Positions 27,319 through 35,228 of a stretch of DNA of 64,000 nucleotides are shown in pieces; position 1 is the stretch's first letter; the number at the start of each line of letters is the position of its first letter. Source of the DNA: Serinicoccus sediminis (GTDB lineage: Bacteria; Actinomycetota; Actinomycetes; Actinomycetales; Dermatophilaceae). Both the position numbers and the translations under genes were made by a program. The notes under the pieces were generated by a model. It was not told where the DNA came from and made no database searches. It saw nothing but the letters and a program-made list of their open reading frames with translations. The stretch spans positions 183,829 through 247,828 of the forward strand of contig NZ_SDVA01000002.1 of the NCBI RefSeq assembly GCF_004153545.1, read 5' to 3'.

Positions 27319-29895
27319 CTAGAAGTTGCTCGCCATGTTGGTGAACCTGCTGTAGTGCCCCTGGAAGGCGACCACCACGGTGTCCGTCGGTCCGTTTCTG
27401 TGCTTGGCGACGATGACGTCAGCTTCGCCCTCTCGGGGTGACTCCCGCTCGTAGAGCGATTCCCGGTGCAGCAGGATGACGACGTCCGCGTCCTGCTCGA
27501 TACTGCCTGACTCGCGAAGGTCGCTCATCTGGGGCTTCTTATCCGTCCGCTGCTCCGGCCCACGGTTGAGCTGGGAGAGCGCGATGACCGGGACCTCGAG
27601 CTCCTTGGCCAGCAGCTTGAGCGCCCGGGAGAACTCGGCGACCTCCTGCTGGCGCGACTCCACCCGCTTGCCCGAGCTCATGAGCTGCAGGTAGTCGATG
27701 ATGACCATCCGCAGGTTGTTGCGTTGCTTGAGCCGTCGGCACTTGGCCCGAATCTCCATGAGCGACATGTTGGGGCTGTCGTCGATGAACAACGGCGCGT
27801 CGGTGATGCGACCCTGCGTCTCGGCCAGCCGCGTCCAGTCGCGGTCGCGCATGTTGCCCTTGCGCATGTTTTGCAGCGGGATCTCCGACTCCGCCGACAG
27901 CAGGCGCATGGTGATCTCGGTCCGGCTCATCTCCAAGGAGAAGACGACCGTCGCCATCTGGTGCTTGATCGCCGCGGCCCGGGCGAAATCCAGGGCGATG
28001 GTCGAGTTGTGGGTCGGGATCATCGAGCGGCCAGCGAGGTAGAGGTGGTCACGTGCGGCCACCTGCACGCATCGCACTGGAATGCTGTCGACGGGACGAA
28101 CAGCACAGATGAAGCGTGAGTTGCGCCGCTGGAAAGATCTGGCGCGACGTTCTTTGTGGACAAGACGCTTCCGCTCGAGCCGGAACACGTCCTCGTCACT
28201 GGAGAAGGTCAGGGTGTGCGCGACTGAGGAGGCTGCAGTATGTCCTGCGACAGTCCTCTGGCTCCGCCCGCACCGGTAGCCCAACCCGACGACGAGCTCG
28301 TAGACGTCCTCGGCCAGTCGAGGCGAGGTGGTCGTGAACTGCGGGCAGCCACTCGCGGCCACCGTGCCGTCGGTGTCAAGGAGTCCCGCCAGTAGTGCTC
28401 GCCGTTGCGGCTCGCTCGCACGGAGGTATGGCGTGGGGATGTGCTTGTAGCCCAGCACCCCGACGCGTCGCAGGAGGGCTCGCACCGAACCGTGGTCGGC
28501 GTAGCAAGCACGACACCTCCGAGACCCGCTGGAAGGGCCCCCGCAGTCTGGACAGAACGCCGCAGATGGTGATCCCACACCCCTCGACCGGCCACCGCAG
28601 ACGCGACCGCACGTCTTCACCTGCGAGGTGTGCGGGGTGAAGGGCTCACCACACACGACGCAGTCACGTTGAGGGACGGGCTCTGTAGGAACGTGGAGGG
28701 AGTAAAGGTAGTCACCGTGATGACGCACCTCGACACCCTCGGCCTCGAGGTGCATGACGATCTCGGGATCAGCAGAGGTGAACCGCGCACCAGCAGACTC
28801 ACCGTCGCCCAGCCAGACGCCCAAGACGTAGGGCGGCAGGACCAACTGCGCCTCAGGGAGGTCGAGAGGCTTCGCGAGAGCGACGCTGTGGTTGAGACGT
28901 CGTTCTGCAGTAGCGCAGCGGAGGGTTCGCGCGATATCGCCCGTGGTGCGGGCGGACGACACATCCTGCCTAAGGCCCCGCCGCTCTGCTCGCGTGCTGG
29001 TCTCCCACAGATGCTCCTCGTCAGCCACGATGACCGACCCGTCGGAGAACTCCACTTCGTAGCAGGGACGATCGTGCATGACCTCGGTCGCAGCGACCAC
29101 CAAGGTCGGCCGACCATCGGCCCCCAGCAGCTCGTCGCCTACGACGACGTCCCCCATCGTTGTCCACCCCGTCGGTGTCGGCAGCGGGGTCTCCAGCGCG
29201 AGCGCCTTCCCGACAGCAGGCCTGGCCGCGATGATGACCATCTGCCCCGGGTGCAGGCCGTTGGTGAGCTCGTCGAGCTCGGTGAACCCGGTCGGCACAC
29301 CGGTCATCTCCCCCGAGGACCCGGCCGCGTGCTCGATCTCGTCCATCGTGGGCTCGATGAGCATGCCGAGCGCGTGGTAGTCCTCACCGCCGCGCTTGTC
29401 CGCGACGGCATACACCTCCGCCTGGGCGGCGTTGACGATGTCCTCGACGTCGCCCCCCTGGTAGCCGATCTGGACGATCCGCGTGCCGGCGTCGACCAGG
29501 CGCCGCAGCACCGCACGCTCGGCGACGATCTCCGCGTAGAACGCCGCGTTGGCGGCCGTCGGCACCTCGGCGATGAGCTGGTGCAGGTATGCCGTGCCCC
29601 CGATGCGCTGCAGGTCGCCCCGCTTGGTCAGCTCGTCGCCGACGGTGATCGCGTCGACCGGCTCGCCCCGCGAGTAGAGGTCGACGCACGCCTCGAAGAT
29701 CGTCTCGTGCGCCGGGCGGTAGAAGTCCTGCGCCTTGACCATCTCCGAGCACTCGGCGATGGCGTCCTTGGACAGCATCATGGAGCCGAGCGCACTGCGC
29801 TCGGCAGCGACGTCCTGCGGCGGCAGCCGGTCCTCCGGGCCCCCACCCGTGCCCTGGTCCGGAGGTCCGTAGACCTCCATCTCGCTCAGCGCCAT
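27319..29895 (-). CDS. dnaB: Replicative DNA helicase DnaB, interrupted by an intein
   Basis: An 858-residue precursor; removing the 400-residue intein leaves a 458-residue helicase, the usual actinobacterial size. The N-terminal primase-interacting domain is at about residues 25-130 (LPPQDVAAERSALGSMM). The RecA-like motor has the P-loop split as PAVGK / STIALDF by the intein, Walker B MVIIDYLQLM, and later ALSQLNRGPEQR and the arginine-finger region AKHRNGPTDTV. ATG 29895 is chosen because GGGAGG lies 5 nt upstream. DnaB unwinds the fork as a hexamer, so splicing should be essential for replication unless another helicase copy exists. Confidence 0.96.
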   Translation of the reverse strand: MALSEMEVYGPPDQGTGGGPEDRLPPQDVAAERSALGSMMLSKDAIAECSEMVKAQDFYRPAHETIFEACVDLYSRGEPVDAITVGDELTKRGDLQRIGGTAYLHQLIAEVPTAANAAFYAEIVAERAVLRRLVDAGTRIVQIGYQGGDVEDIVNAAQAEVYAVADKRGGEDYHALGMLIEPTMDEIEHAAGSSGEMTGVPTGFTELDELTNGLHPGQMVIIAARPAVGKALALETPLPTPTGWTTMGDVVVGDELLGADGRPTLVVAATEVMHDRPCYEVEFSDGSVIVADEEHLWETSTRAERRGLRQDVSSARTTGDIARTLRCATAERRLNHSVALAKPLDLPEAQLVLPPYVLGVWLGDGESAGARFTSADPEIVMHLEAEGVEVRHHGDYLYSLHVPTEPVPQRDCVVCGEPFTPHTSQVKTCGRVCGGRSRGVGSPSAAFCPDCGGPSSGSRRCRACYADHGSVRALLRRVGVLGYKHIPTPYLRASEPQRRALLAGLLDTDGTVAASGCPQFTTTSPRLAEDVYELVVGLGYRCGRSQRTVAGHTAASSVAHTLTFSSDEDVFRLERKRLVHKERRARSFQRRNSRFICAVRPVDSIPVRCVQVAARDHLYLAGRSMIPTHNSTIALDFARAAAIKHQMATVVFSLEMSRTEITMRLLSAESEIPLQNMRKGNMRDRDWTRLAETQGRITDAPLFIDDSPNMSLMEIRAKCRRLKQRNNLRMVIIDYLQLMSSGKRVESRQQEVAEFSRALKLLAKELEVPVIALSQLNRGPEQRTDKKPQMSDLRESGSIEQDADVVILLHRESLYERESPREGEADVIVAKHRNGPTDTVVVAFQGHYSRFTNMASNF
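28006..29205 (-). other. Class 3 intein with LAGLIDADG homing endonuclease and two zinc ribbons, in the DnaB P-loop
   Basis: Exactly 400 residues (precursor 231-630) between extein Lys and Ser. It starts with Ala, not Cys/Ser, and ends THN before Ser+1. Class 3 markers are all present: Trp67 (DEEHLWET, block B), Cys379 (IPVRCVQV, block F position of the usual Asp) and Thr398 (IPTHN, block G). The endonuclease motifs are YVLGVWLGDGE (126-136) and LLAGLLDTDG (271-280). Between them are two Cys4 clusters: C182/C185/C199/C203 and C218/C221/C231/C234. The DNA is visibly less G/C-rich than its neighbours and uses many codons ending in A or T, suggesting horizontal arrival. Confidence 0.95.
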
Positions 29896-30017
29896 ACCGG
29901 CCTCCCGACGTTCGAACTCGTGTGCGGGCCAGTCCAGCACCGCCTGCCGACAGACCCGCGCGCCCTACTGCCGACGGCCCACCGTACGGCCCCGGAGCGC
30001 TCCGCGCAGCACTGCCC

Positions 30018-30167
30018 TGTGGAGGGGGTGTGGACACCCTGGGGACACGGTGGGGACGAGCGGAGGACGCGCCGCGCGGCGGTGTGGACAAGACTGTGGA
30101 CGGTCCAGGAACTTGGGTCACACCGGCGCTCTCACCTGCGACGACGCTCCCCACAGCCTGTGGACGA
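30018..30167 (+). promoter_or_regulatory. Cluster of DnaA-box-like sequences upstream of dnaB
   Basis: Within 150 bp, all in the same orientation, lie TGTGGAGGG (30018), TGTGGACAC (30029), TGGGGACAC (30040), TGGGGACGA (30051), a perfect TGTGGACAA (30083), TGTGGACGG (30095) and TGTGGACGA (30159). TGTGGACAA is the complement of the consensus DnaA box TTGTCCACA. Actinobacterial boxes tolerate changes at its first three positions, so at least four sites qualify. They occupy the 375-bp gap between dnaB and hsp20, which has no gene. Confidence 0.6.
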
Positions 30168-30213
30168 AAAGTCGTCGGAGCACGCCTGGGAAGGTTGACA
30201 CCCCCAGCCGCGT

Positions 30214-30240
30214 TTAGCACTCTATAAGCACGAGTGCTAA
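30214..30240 (+). promoter_or_regulatory. CIRCE operator (HrcA binding site) upstream of hsp20
   Basis: TTAGCACTC-N9-GAGTGCTAA is a perfect match to the CIRCE inverted repeat bound by the heat-shock repressor HrcA. It ends 30 bp before the hsp20 start. A consensus -35 hexamer TTGACA lies at 30195-30200, and TATAAG inside the CIRCE loop (30223) is the nearest -10-like word, though at a long spacing of 22 bp. Confidence 0.95.
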
Positions 30241-30270
30241 TGCACCCGCGTCGAGACAAGGAGGAACCTG

Positions 30271-30717
30271 ATGAACCGCTTCGACCCGCTGCGCGAGATG
30301 GACCGCCTGATGTCCGAGCTGCGCACGGCCCCCACCACCGCGTCCGCCATGCCGATGGATCTGTACCGCGCCGGCGACCACTTCGTCGCGCGTGTCGACC
30401 TCCCCGGCGTCGACCCGGGGTCGATCGACATCGACGTCGAGGACCGCACCCTGACCCTGCGCGCCGAGCGGCGGGAGCAGACCGACGTCGAGCAGTGGCT
30501 CTCCCACGAGCGGCCCGCCGGCACCTTCGCCCGGCAGCTGACCCTCGGCTACGGGGTGGCGCTGGACCGCATCGAGGCCGACTACACCGACGGCGTCCTG
30601 ACGCTGACCTTCCCCGTCGCGGAGGAGGCCAAGCCGCGCAAGATCAACGTCACCCACCGCGGTCAGCACAGCATCGAGGGCGAGAGGGTCCCCGAGGGCG
30701 CGTCCGCAGGGCAGTGA
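30271..30717 (+). CDS. Hsp20/alpha-crystallin small heat-shock protein
   Basis: A 148-residue ATP-independent chaperone that holds unfolding proteins. The alpha-crystallin domain spans about residues 28-125: DLYRAGDHFVARVDLPGVD at its start, then TLTLRAERR, and the closing motif DGVLTLTFPVAE (the G-V-L signature). The N-terminus MNRFDPLREMDRLM is typical of bacterial Hsp20. AAGGAGGAACC precedes the ATG. Expression is probably repressed by HrcA through the perfect CIRCE element just upstream. The MATE gene starts 36 bp after its stop. Confidence 0.95.
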   Translation: MNRFDPLREMDRLMSELRTAPTTASAMPMDLYRAGDHFVARVDLPGVDPGSIDIDVEDRTLTLRAERREQTDVEQWLSHERPAGTFARQLTLGYGVALDRIEADYTDGVLTLTFPVAEEAKPRKINVTHRGQHSIEGERVPEGASAGQ

Positions 30718-30753
30718 CGGGCTCCGTCGGACCCCGGTGACACACTCGGGCGG

Positions 30754-32088
30754 GTGACCCCACCCGCCCCGCGGGACGGCCAGGCCAGGGAGATCCTGCG
30801 CCTGGCCGTCCCCGCTTTCCTCGCCCTGGTGGCCGAGCCCCTGTTCCTGCTCGCGGACTCGGCGATCGTCGGCTACCTCGGCACGTCCGCCCTGGCCGGT
30901 CTCGGGGTCGCGAGCGCGGTCCTGCTGACCGCGGTCAACATCTTCGTCTTCCTGGCCTACGGCACGACCGCCGTCGTGGCCCGTCGTCTCGGTGCGGGAG
31001 ACCAGCGGGGCGCCGTCAGCGCGGGCATCGACGGCATCTGGCTCGCCCTGCTGCTCGGAGCCGTGGCGGCGGTGGCGACCGCGCTGCTCGCCGGGCCGCT
31101 CGTCCAGCTGTTCGGCGCGGGCCCGGCGGTCGCCGAGGAAGCGGTGACCTACCTGCGCTGGTCGGCGCTCGGCATACCGTCGATGCTCGTCGTCCTGGCG
31201 GCCACCGGCGTCCTGCGGGGACTGCAGGACACCCGCACCCCCCTCGTCGCGTCGGTCGTCGGCTTCTCCGCCAACGGGCTGCTGTCGCTGCTGCTCGTGC
31301 ACGGCGTCGGGTGGGGGATCGCCGGGGCCGCGATCGGCACCGTCCTCGCGCAGACCGGTATGGCGCTGGGTCTCGTCCTCGTCGTCGTCCGGGGGGCCCG
31401 CCGGCTGGGGTCGTCCCTCACCTTCCACGGGGCCGGGGTGCTGCGCGCGGCGCGCGGCGGGGTGCCGCTGCTCGTGCGGACCGCCGCCCTGCGCGCGGCC
31501 CTGCTGCTCACCACCTGGTCGGCCGCCGGGCTGGGTGACGAGCAGCTCGCCGCCCACCAGGTCGCGATGACGGTCTGGTCCACGCTCGCCTTCGCGCTCG
31601 ACGCCCTCGCCATCGCCGCCCAGGCGCTCACCGGCAAGACGCTCGGCGCCAGCGACACCGAGGGCACCCGCGCCGCGACCGCCCTCATGGTGCGGTGGTC
31701 GATCTGGTTCGGGGTCGTCCTCACCGGCGTCATCCTGCTGCTGCACCGCGTCATCCCGCTGGGCTTCAGCCAGGACGCCGACGTCCGTTCCGCCCTGGGT
31801 GCCGCACTCGTCGTCGTCGCGGTCGGACAGCCGATCGCCGGCATCGCGTTCATCCTCGACGGCGTGCTCATCGGCGCCGGCGACACCCGCTGGCTGGCCT
31901 GGGCGCAGACCGCGGCGACCGTGGCCTACCTGCCGATGGTGCTGGGGGTCCGGCTCAGCGGTGTCGACGGCACGACCGGGCTCGTCTGGCTGTGGGTCGC
32001 CTTCACCGGCTTCATGAGCGTCCGGGCCCTGCTCATGTGGCGGCGGGCCAGCGGGGAGCAGTGGATGGTGGTCGGCGCCGAGCGCTGA
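30754..32088 (+). CDS. MATE-family efflux transporter (DinF-like)
   Basis: A 444-residue integral membrane protein with 12 predicted helices in two homologous halves. The N-terminal half contains AVPAFLALVAEPLFLLADSA and YLGTSALAGLG; the second half contains TGKTLGASDTEGTRAA. MATE proteins export cationic or organic compounds using Na+ or H+. DinF-like MATE genes lie next to dnaB and rplI in many Micrococcales, consistent with the location here. GTG 30754 lacks a strong ribosome site and could be coupled to hsp20. Confidence 0.92.
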   Translation: MTPPAPRDGQAREILRLAVPAFLALVAEPLFLLADSAIVGYLGTSALAGLGVASAVLLTAVNIFVFLAYGTTAVVARRLGAGDQRGAVSAGIDGIWLALLLGAVAAVATALLAGPLVQLFGAGPAVAEEAVTYLRWSALGIPSMLVVLAATGVLRGLQDTRTPLVASVVGFSANGLLSLLLVHGVGWGIAGAAIGTVLAQTGMALGLVLVVVRGARRLGSSLTFHGAGVLRAARGGVPLLVRTAALRAALLLTTWSAAGLGDEQLAAHQVAMTVWSTLAFALDALAIAAQALTGKTLGASDTEGTRAATALMVRWSIWFGVVLTGVILLLHRVIPLGFSQDADVRSALGAALVVVAVGQPIAGIAFILDGVLIGAGDTRWLAWAQTAATVAYLPMVLGVRLSGVDGTTGLVWLWVAFTGFMSVRALLMWRRASGEQWMVVGAER

Positions 32089-32181
32089 GCGGCAGGGGGC
32101 AGTGCCCGACACCGTCACCATCGGACGAACCCCCGCCGGGGCCGCTCGACGACCGTCGGTGACAGGCGTGGCAACCTCCGC

Positions 32182-34233
32182 TCAGCCGCGGTGTCCCTTC
32201 ACCAGGCCTTCGCGGGTCACGGTGAAGCCGCGTGCCGGCACGACGACGGTGCCGGTCGCCGGCTGCCGCCCCTCGAACTCGCCGTCCTGGTCGAAGCGCG
32301 CGCCGGCCGTGCTGCCGAGCGCAGTGACCCGGGCGGGACGCGAGGTGGACCCGGCGTACAGCACGGCGTCGGCCCCGGTGGTGTCGTAGACGACCGTGGC
32401 GACGGCGGGACGGACGATCAGCGCGTCGAGCCGGAGCGCGCCGGCGCTCGTGCAGCGCAGGGTCAGCGGGCCCTCGGGGAGCGGGCGCTCGAGCAGCTGC
32501 GGCACGAGGCTGCCCTCGACCTCGGTGAGCCCGGCCGGGCCGGTGCCGCCGTTGGCCGTCGTCCCCAGCACCGCACCGCCCACGACCTCCCAGGTCGCGT
32601 CACCGGCCTCCTCGGCGGTGCGCCAGGCGAGCGGATGCGCCCAGCCGCCGTCGGCGACGTCGACGTCGAACTCGACCCAGTCGCCCGCAGGCACCTCGAC
32701 GTACCCGCCTCCGACCAGGTTGCCCTCGCCGATCCAGGCACCCTCCTCCCGCTGCACGACCCGGCATCCCGGGCTCAGCCGCGCCGCCTCGGCGTCCAGC
32801 ACCTGCAGCCCGTCGAAGGAGGCGATGCCGGTGATCGAGCGGGCGACCTCGGCCACCCGGGGGCGCTCGTCCAGCAGCAGCATGGTGAGCAGCCCGTGGA
32901 TGGTGGACTCAGCACCGGAGTTGCGGTTCACCCGACCGTCGGTCTCCACCCCGTCGACGGTGACGCCGGTCGACGGGTCGTAGGTCGGCACCCCGGCCGT
33001 GTTGGCCCCGAAGAACCAGCCCGCGGCGAGCCCGGCGATCTCCAGCAGCCCCCACCCGCCGCCGGCCTCAGCGGCCGCCACCGCCCCCGCGACACGTCCG
33101 TGCGCGCCGTAGGCGATCTGGGCCTCGGCGGGGGCCGGCGCCCAGGCGTTGTGCGGACCACCCGCCGTGAGCACCTGCGGGGTGAAGGTCCCGGCGTCGG
33201 CGACCGCCGCCCGGACCCAGGCCCGCCGCCGACGGACCTGCCCGGCCGTGGCGAGCGCCTCCGGCGCGGCGGCACCCCAGGCGTGCCAGAAGCCGAGGGA
33301 CCCGGTCCAGGGCAGCACGGCACCGAAGGGCCACTCGCCGTCCCGGTCGGTCGCCATCGCCGCGATGCCCTCGGCGTAGCGGTCCAGGGCGCGCAGCACC
33401 CGTCGGTCCTTCGGCCCGCGGTCGACGACGGCCACCAGGCCGAGCACGGCCTCTGCGGTGGCGTCAGCCCCGCCGGCGATGAGCCAGGCCGGCAGCCGCA
33501 CCCCGTCGCTGGTCACCCACTGCCCGTACCGGCCGAGCGACTCCCGCTCCAGCGCGTCCAGGCACAGGTGCAGCCGGCGCAGCAGGAAGCGGGCGAAGCG
33601 GGGCTCGCCGCGCCGGAACACGGCATACCCCTCCCCCAGGGCCCACACCGTCCGGGCGAGCCAGTACGACTCGGCCGAGTCGGACGGGTCCGGCAGCTCG
33701 ACCGGCTCGGCGCTGGGGTTGAGGGTGCCGTCGGCCTGCTGCCAGAGGACCACCCGGCCGGCGTCGGGGCCGCTGTCGTTCTGCAGGTAGGTCAGCGTGC
33801 GCAGCAGCTGGTAGGCCTCCTCCTTGCTCCTGCGGTCCCTGGTCTGCTGCCAGTCGCGCAGGAAGACCACGGCCGCGCGGCTGATGTCGTCGGCGTTGTA
33901 GGCGCCCTGCGTCCAGTCGCCGGTGGCCGGGTCCAACGTCCCCCCGCCCACCCGGCGGTAGCCGTCGCCGTCGGCGTCCGCATACGTCCACGGGGCGAGA
34001 CCGGCAGGGTCGTCCTCGATGTCGAACGTGGTGTGCGTCCCGTCCCGTCGCAGGGGCACCTCGTCCAGCAGGAAGCGCAGGTGCGCCAGGTTGGTCAGCC
34101 TCGTCCTGCCCCCGGGTCGCCGCCCGGTGGTCCCTGGCGCGGCGGTCGCGGGTCCGGCGAGGGTGGGTTGCGCGAGGACCGCCCCGGCGGGCGCGGCGGC
34201 GGAGAGGGTGAGGAAGGTGCGTCGGGTGGTCAT
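32182..34233 (-). CDS. Tat-exported putative glycosidase (alpha/alpha-toroid) of the mannoside operon
   Basis: A 683-residue exported protein. A twin-arginine signal opens it (MTTRRTFLTLSAAAPAG, cleavage about residue 35). A long helical region follows with repeated aromatic/acidic helices (SAESYWLARTVWALGEGYA, LGFWHAWGAAAPEAL). Near residue 450 is a signature VNRNSGAESTIHGLLTML. The C-terminal roughly 170 residues are beta-rich, perhaps a carbohydrate-binding module. The helical part suggests a six-hairpin glycoside hydrolase fold, but no known GH family is certain. ATG overlaps the GH130 stop by 4 nt. Probably trims an extracellular mannan or manno-oligosaccharide. Confidence 0.7.
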   Translation of the reverse strand: MTTRRTFLTLSAAAPAGAVLAQPTLAGPATAAPGTTGRRPGGRTRLTNLAHLRFLLDEVPLRRDGTHTTFDIEDDPAGLAPWTYADADGDGYRRVGGGTLDPATGDWTQGAYNADDISRAAVVFLRDWQQTRDRRSKEEAYQLLRTLTYLQNDSGPDAGRVVLWQQADGTLNPSAEPVELPDPSDSAESYWLARTVWALGEGYAVFRRGEPRFARFLLRRLHLCLDALERESLGRYGQWVTSDGVRLPAWLIAGGADATAEAVLGLVAVVDRGPKDRRVLRALDRYAEGIAAMATDRDGEWPFGAVLPWTGSLGFWHAWGAAAPEALATAGQVRRRRAWVRAAVADAGTFTPQVLTAGGPHNAWAPAPAEAQIAYGAHGRVAGAVAAAEAGGGWGLLEIAGLAAGWFFGANTAGVPTYDPSTGVTVDGVETDGRVNRNSGAESTIHGLLTMLLLDERPRVAEVARSITGIASFDGLQVLDAEAARLSPGCRVVQREEGAWIGEGNLVGGGYVEVPAGDWVEFDVDVADGGWAHPLAWRTAEEAGDATWEVVGGAVLGTTANGGTGPAGLTEVEGSLVPQLLERPLPEGPLTLRCTSAGALRLDALIVRPAVATVVYDTTGADAVLYAGSTSRPARVTALGSTAGARFDQDGEFEGRQPATGTVVVPARGFTVTREGLVKGHRG

Positions 34234-35225
34234 GATCGGGTCTCCTGCTCGGTGAGGGCACCGAGGGAGGAACCCCAGCGCTGGTTCGGGTCGTGCACGG
34301 CGACCGCGAGGGTCGTGTCGGACTGGCCGTAGTAGGCGAACCACTTCCCGTGGAAGTGGACCAGCCCCTCGACGAAGGTGACGTTGGACACCAGCCCGTG
34401 GGTGTCCTCGAAGGTCTGCGGTCGCAGCCACGGCTCCTGGAGGCGGGCCAGCACGCGGGTCGGGTGGTCGGGGTCGATGGCGATCTGGCCGCACCGGTAG
34501 TCGACATCGACCGAGCCGTCGTCGTGCACCGTGCGCGTCGCACCGTTGGTGAGCATGAGCAGCAGGCCGTTGTCGGTGAGCACCGGCGAGGTGCCGATCT
34601 CGACGAGGTCGGCGTCGAAGGAGCCCGGCGTCGGGGCATACATCGGCTCGGTGTCCGGGGTGCCCGGGGTCCAGTGGACGAGGTCGTCGCTGGTGGCCCA
34701 GTAGATGCCGCCCTCGCCGAAGTACATCCACCACTTCCCCTGCATCTGCACCGGCACGATGACCCCGGCCTTGGACCAGGTGTGGCCCCGGGGGTCGACG
34801 GTGGCGAAGGTGTCGAAGTCCTCGAAGAGCGGCCCGTGCTTGGTCCAGGTATGCAGGTCGGTCGAGGTCGCCAGGCACAGCTGGGCCGCGCGTCGGTCCC
34901 ATCCGGTGTAGGTCAGGTAGTAGGTCCCGTCGATCAGGGCGATGCGCGGGTCCTCGCAGCCGTAGCGCTCGTAGTCCTCGCTCGGTGACAGGACGGGCTC
35001 CTCCTCCCGCTCGAAGGTGAAGCCGTCGCTGCTGCGCGCCAGCCCGACGTGCGACACGATGTCCTCGGCGTGGGCGCGGTAGAGCAGCACGACCTCGTCG
35101 CCGTCGACCAGCGCCGCGGGGTTGTAGAGGTTGCCGGACTCCCACGAGCCGCCGCGCGGGCGCAGGATGGGGTTGTGCTCGTAGGGCGTGAACGGCCCGA
35201 GGGGGAAGTGTGCTCCGGTGAACAT
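34230..35225 (-). CDS. GH130 beta-mannoside phosphorylase
   Basis: A 331-residue five-bladed beta-propeller enzyme of family GH130, which cleaves beta-1,2- or beta-1,4-mannosides with phosphate to give mannose 1-phosphate. Motifs visible are NLYNPAALVDGDEVVLLYRA, the catalytic-Asp motif YGCEDPRIALIDGTYYLTYT, and the end motif TFVEGLVHFHGKWFAYYGQSD split across two strands. There is no signal peptide, so it is cytoplasmic. It sits between the permease genes and the exported glycosidase, fitting import followed by phosphorolysis. Linkage specificity cannot be fixed from sequence. Confidence 0.93.
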   Translation of the reverse strand: MFTGAHFPLGPFTPYEHNPILRPRGGSWESGNLYNPAALVDGDEVVLLYRAHAEDIVSHVGLARSSDGFTFEREEEPVLSPSEDYERYGCEDPRIALIDGTYYLTYTGWDRRAAQLCLATSTDLHTWTKHGPLFEDFDTFATVDPRGHTWSKAGVIVPVQMQGKWWMYFGEGGIYWATSDDLVHWTPGTPDTEPMYAPTPGSFDADLVEIGTSPVLTDNGLLLMLTNGATRTVHDDGSVDVDYRCGQIAIDPDHPTRVLARLQEPWLRPQTFEDTHGLVSNVTFVEGLVHFHGKWFAYYGQSDTTLAVAVHDPNQRWGSSLGALTEQETRS

Positions 35226-35228
35226 GGA

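Noticed and set aside
27319..29895. DnaB as a fusion protein or a prophage helicase
   Set aside because: The 400-residue insertion starts and ends exactly at splice-type residues inside the P-loop and the joined exteins give a normal 458-residue DnaB. No phage genes are nearby.
30018..30167. The chromosomal origin of replication
   Set aside because: DnaA-box-like sites are present, but dnaA and dnaN do not flank them and there is no obvious A/T-rich unwinding region. A regulatory or titration cluster is the safer reading.
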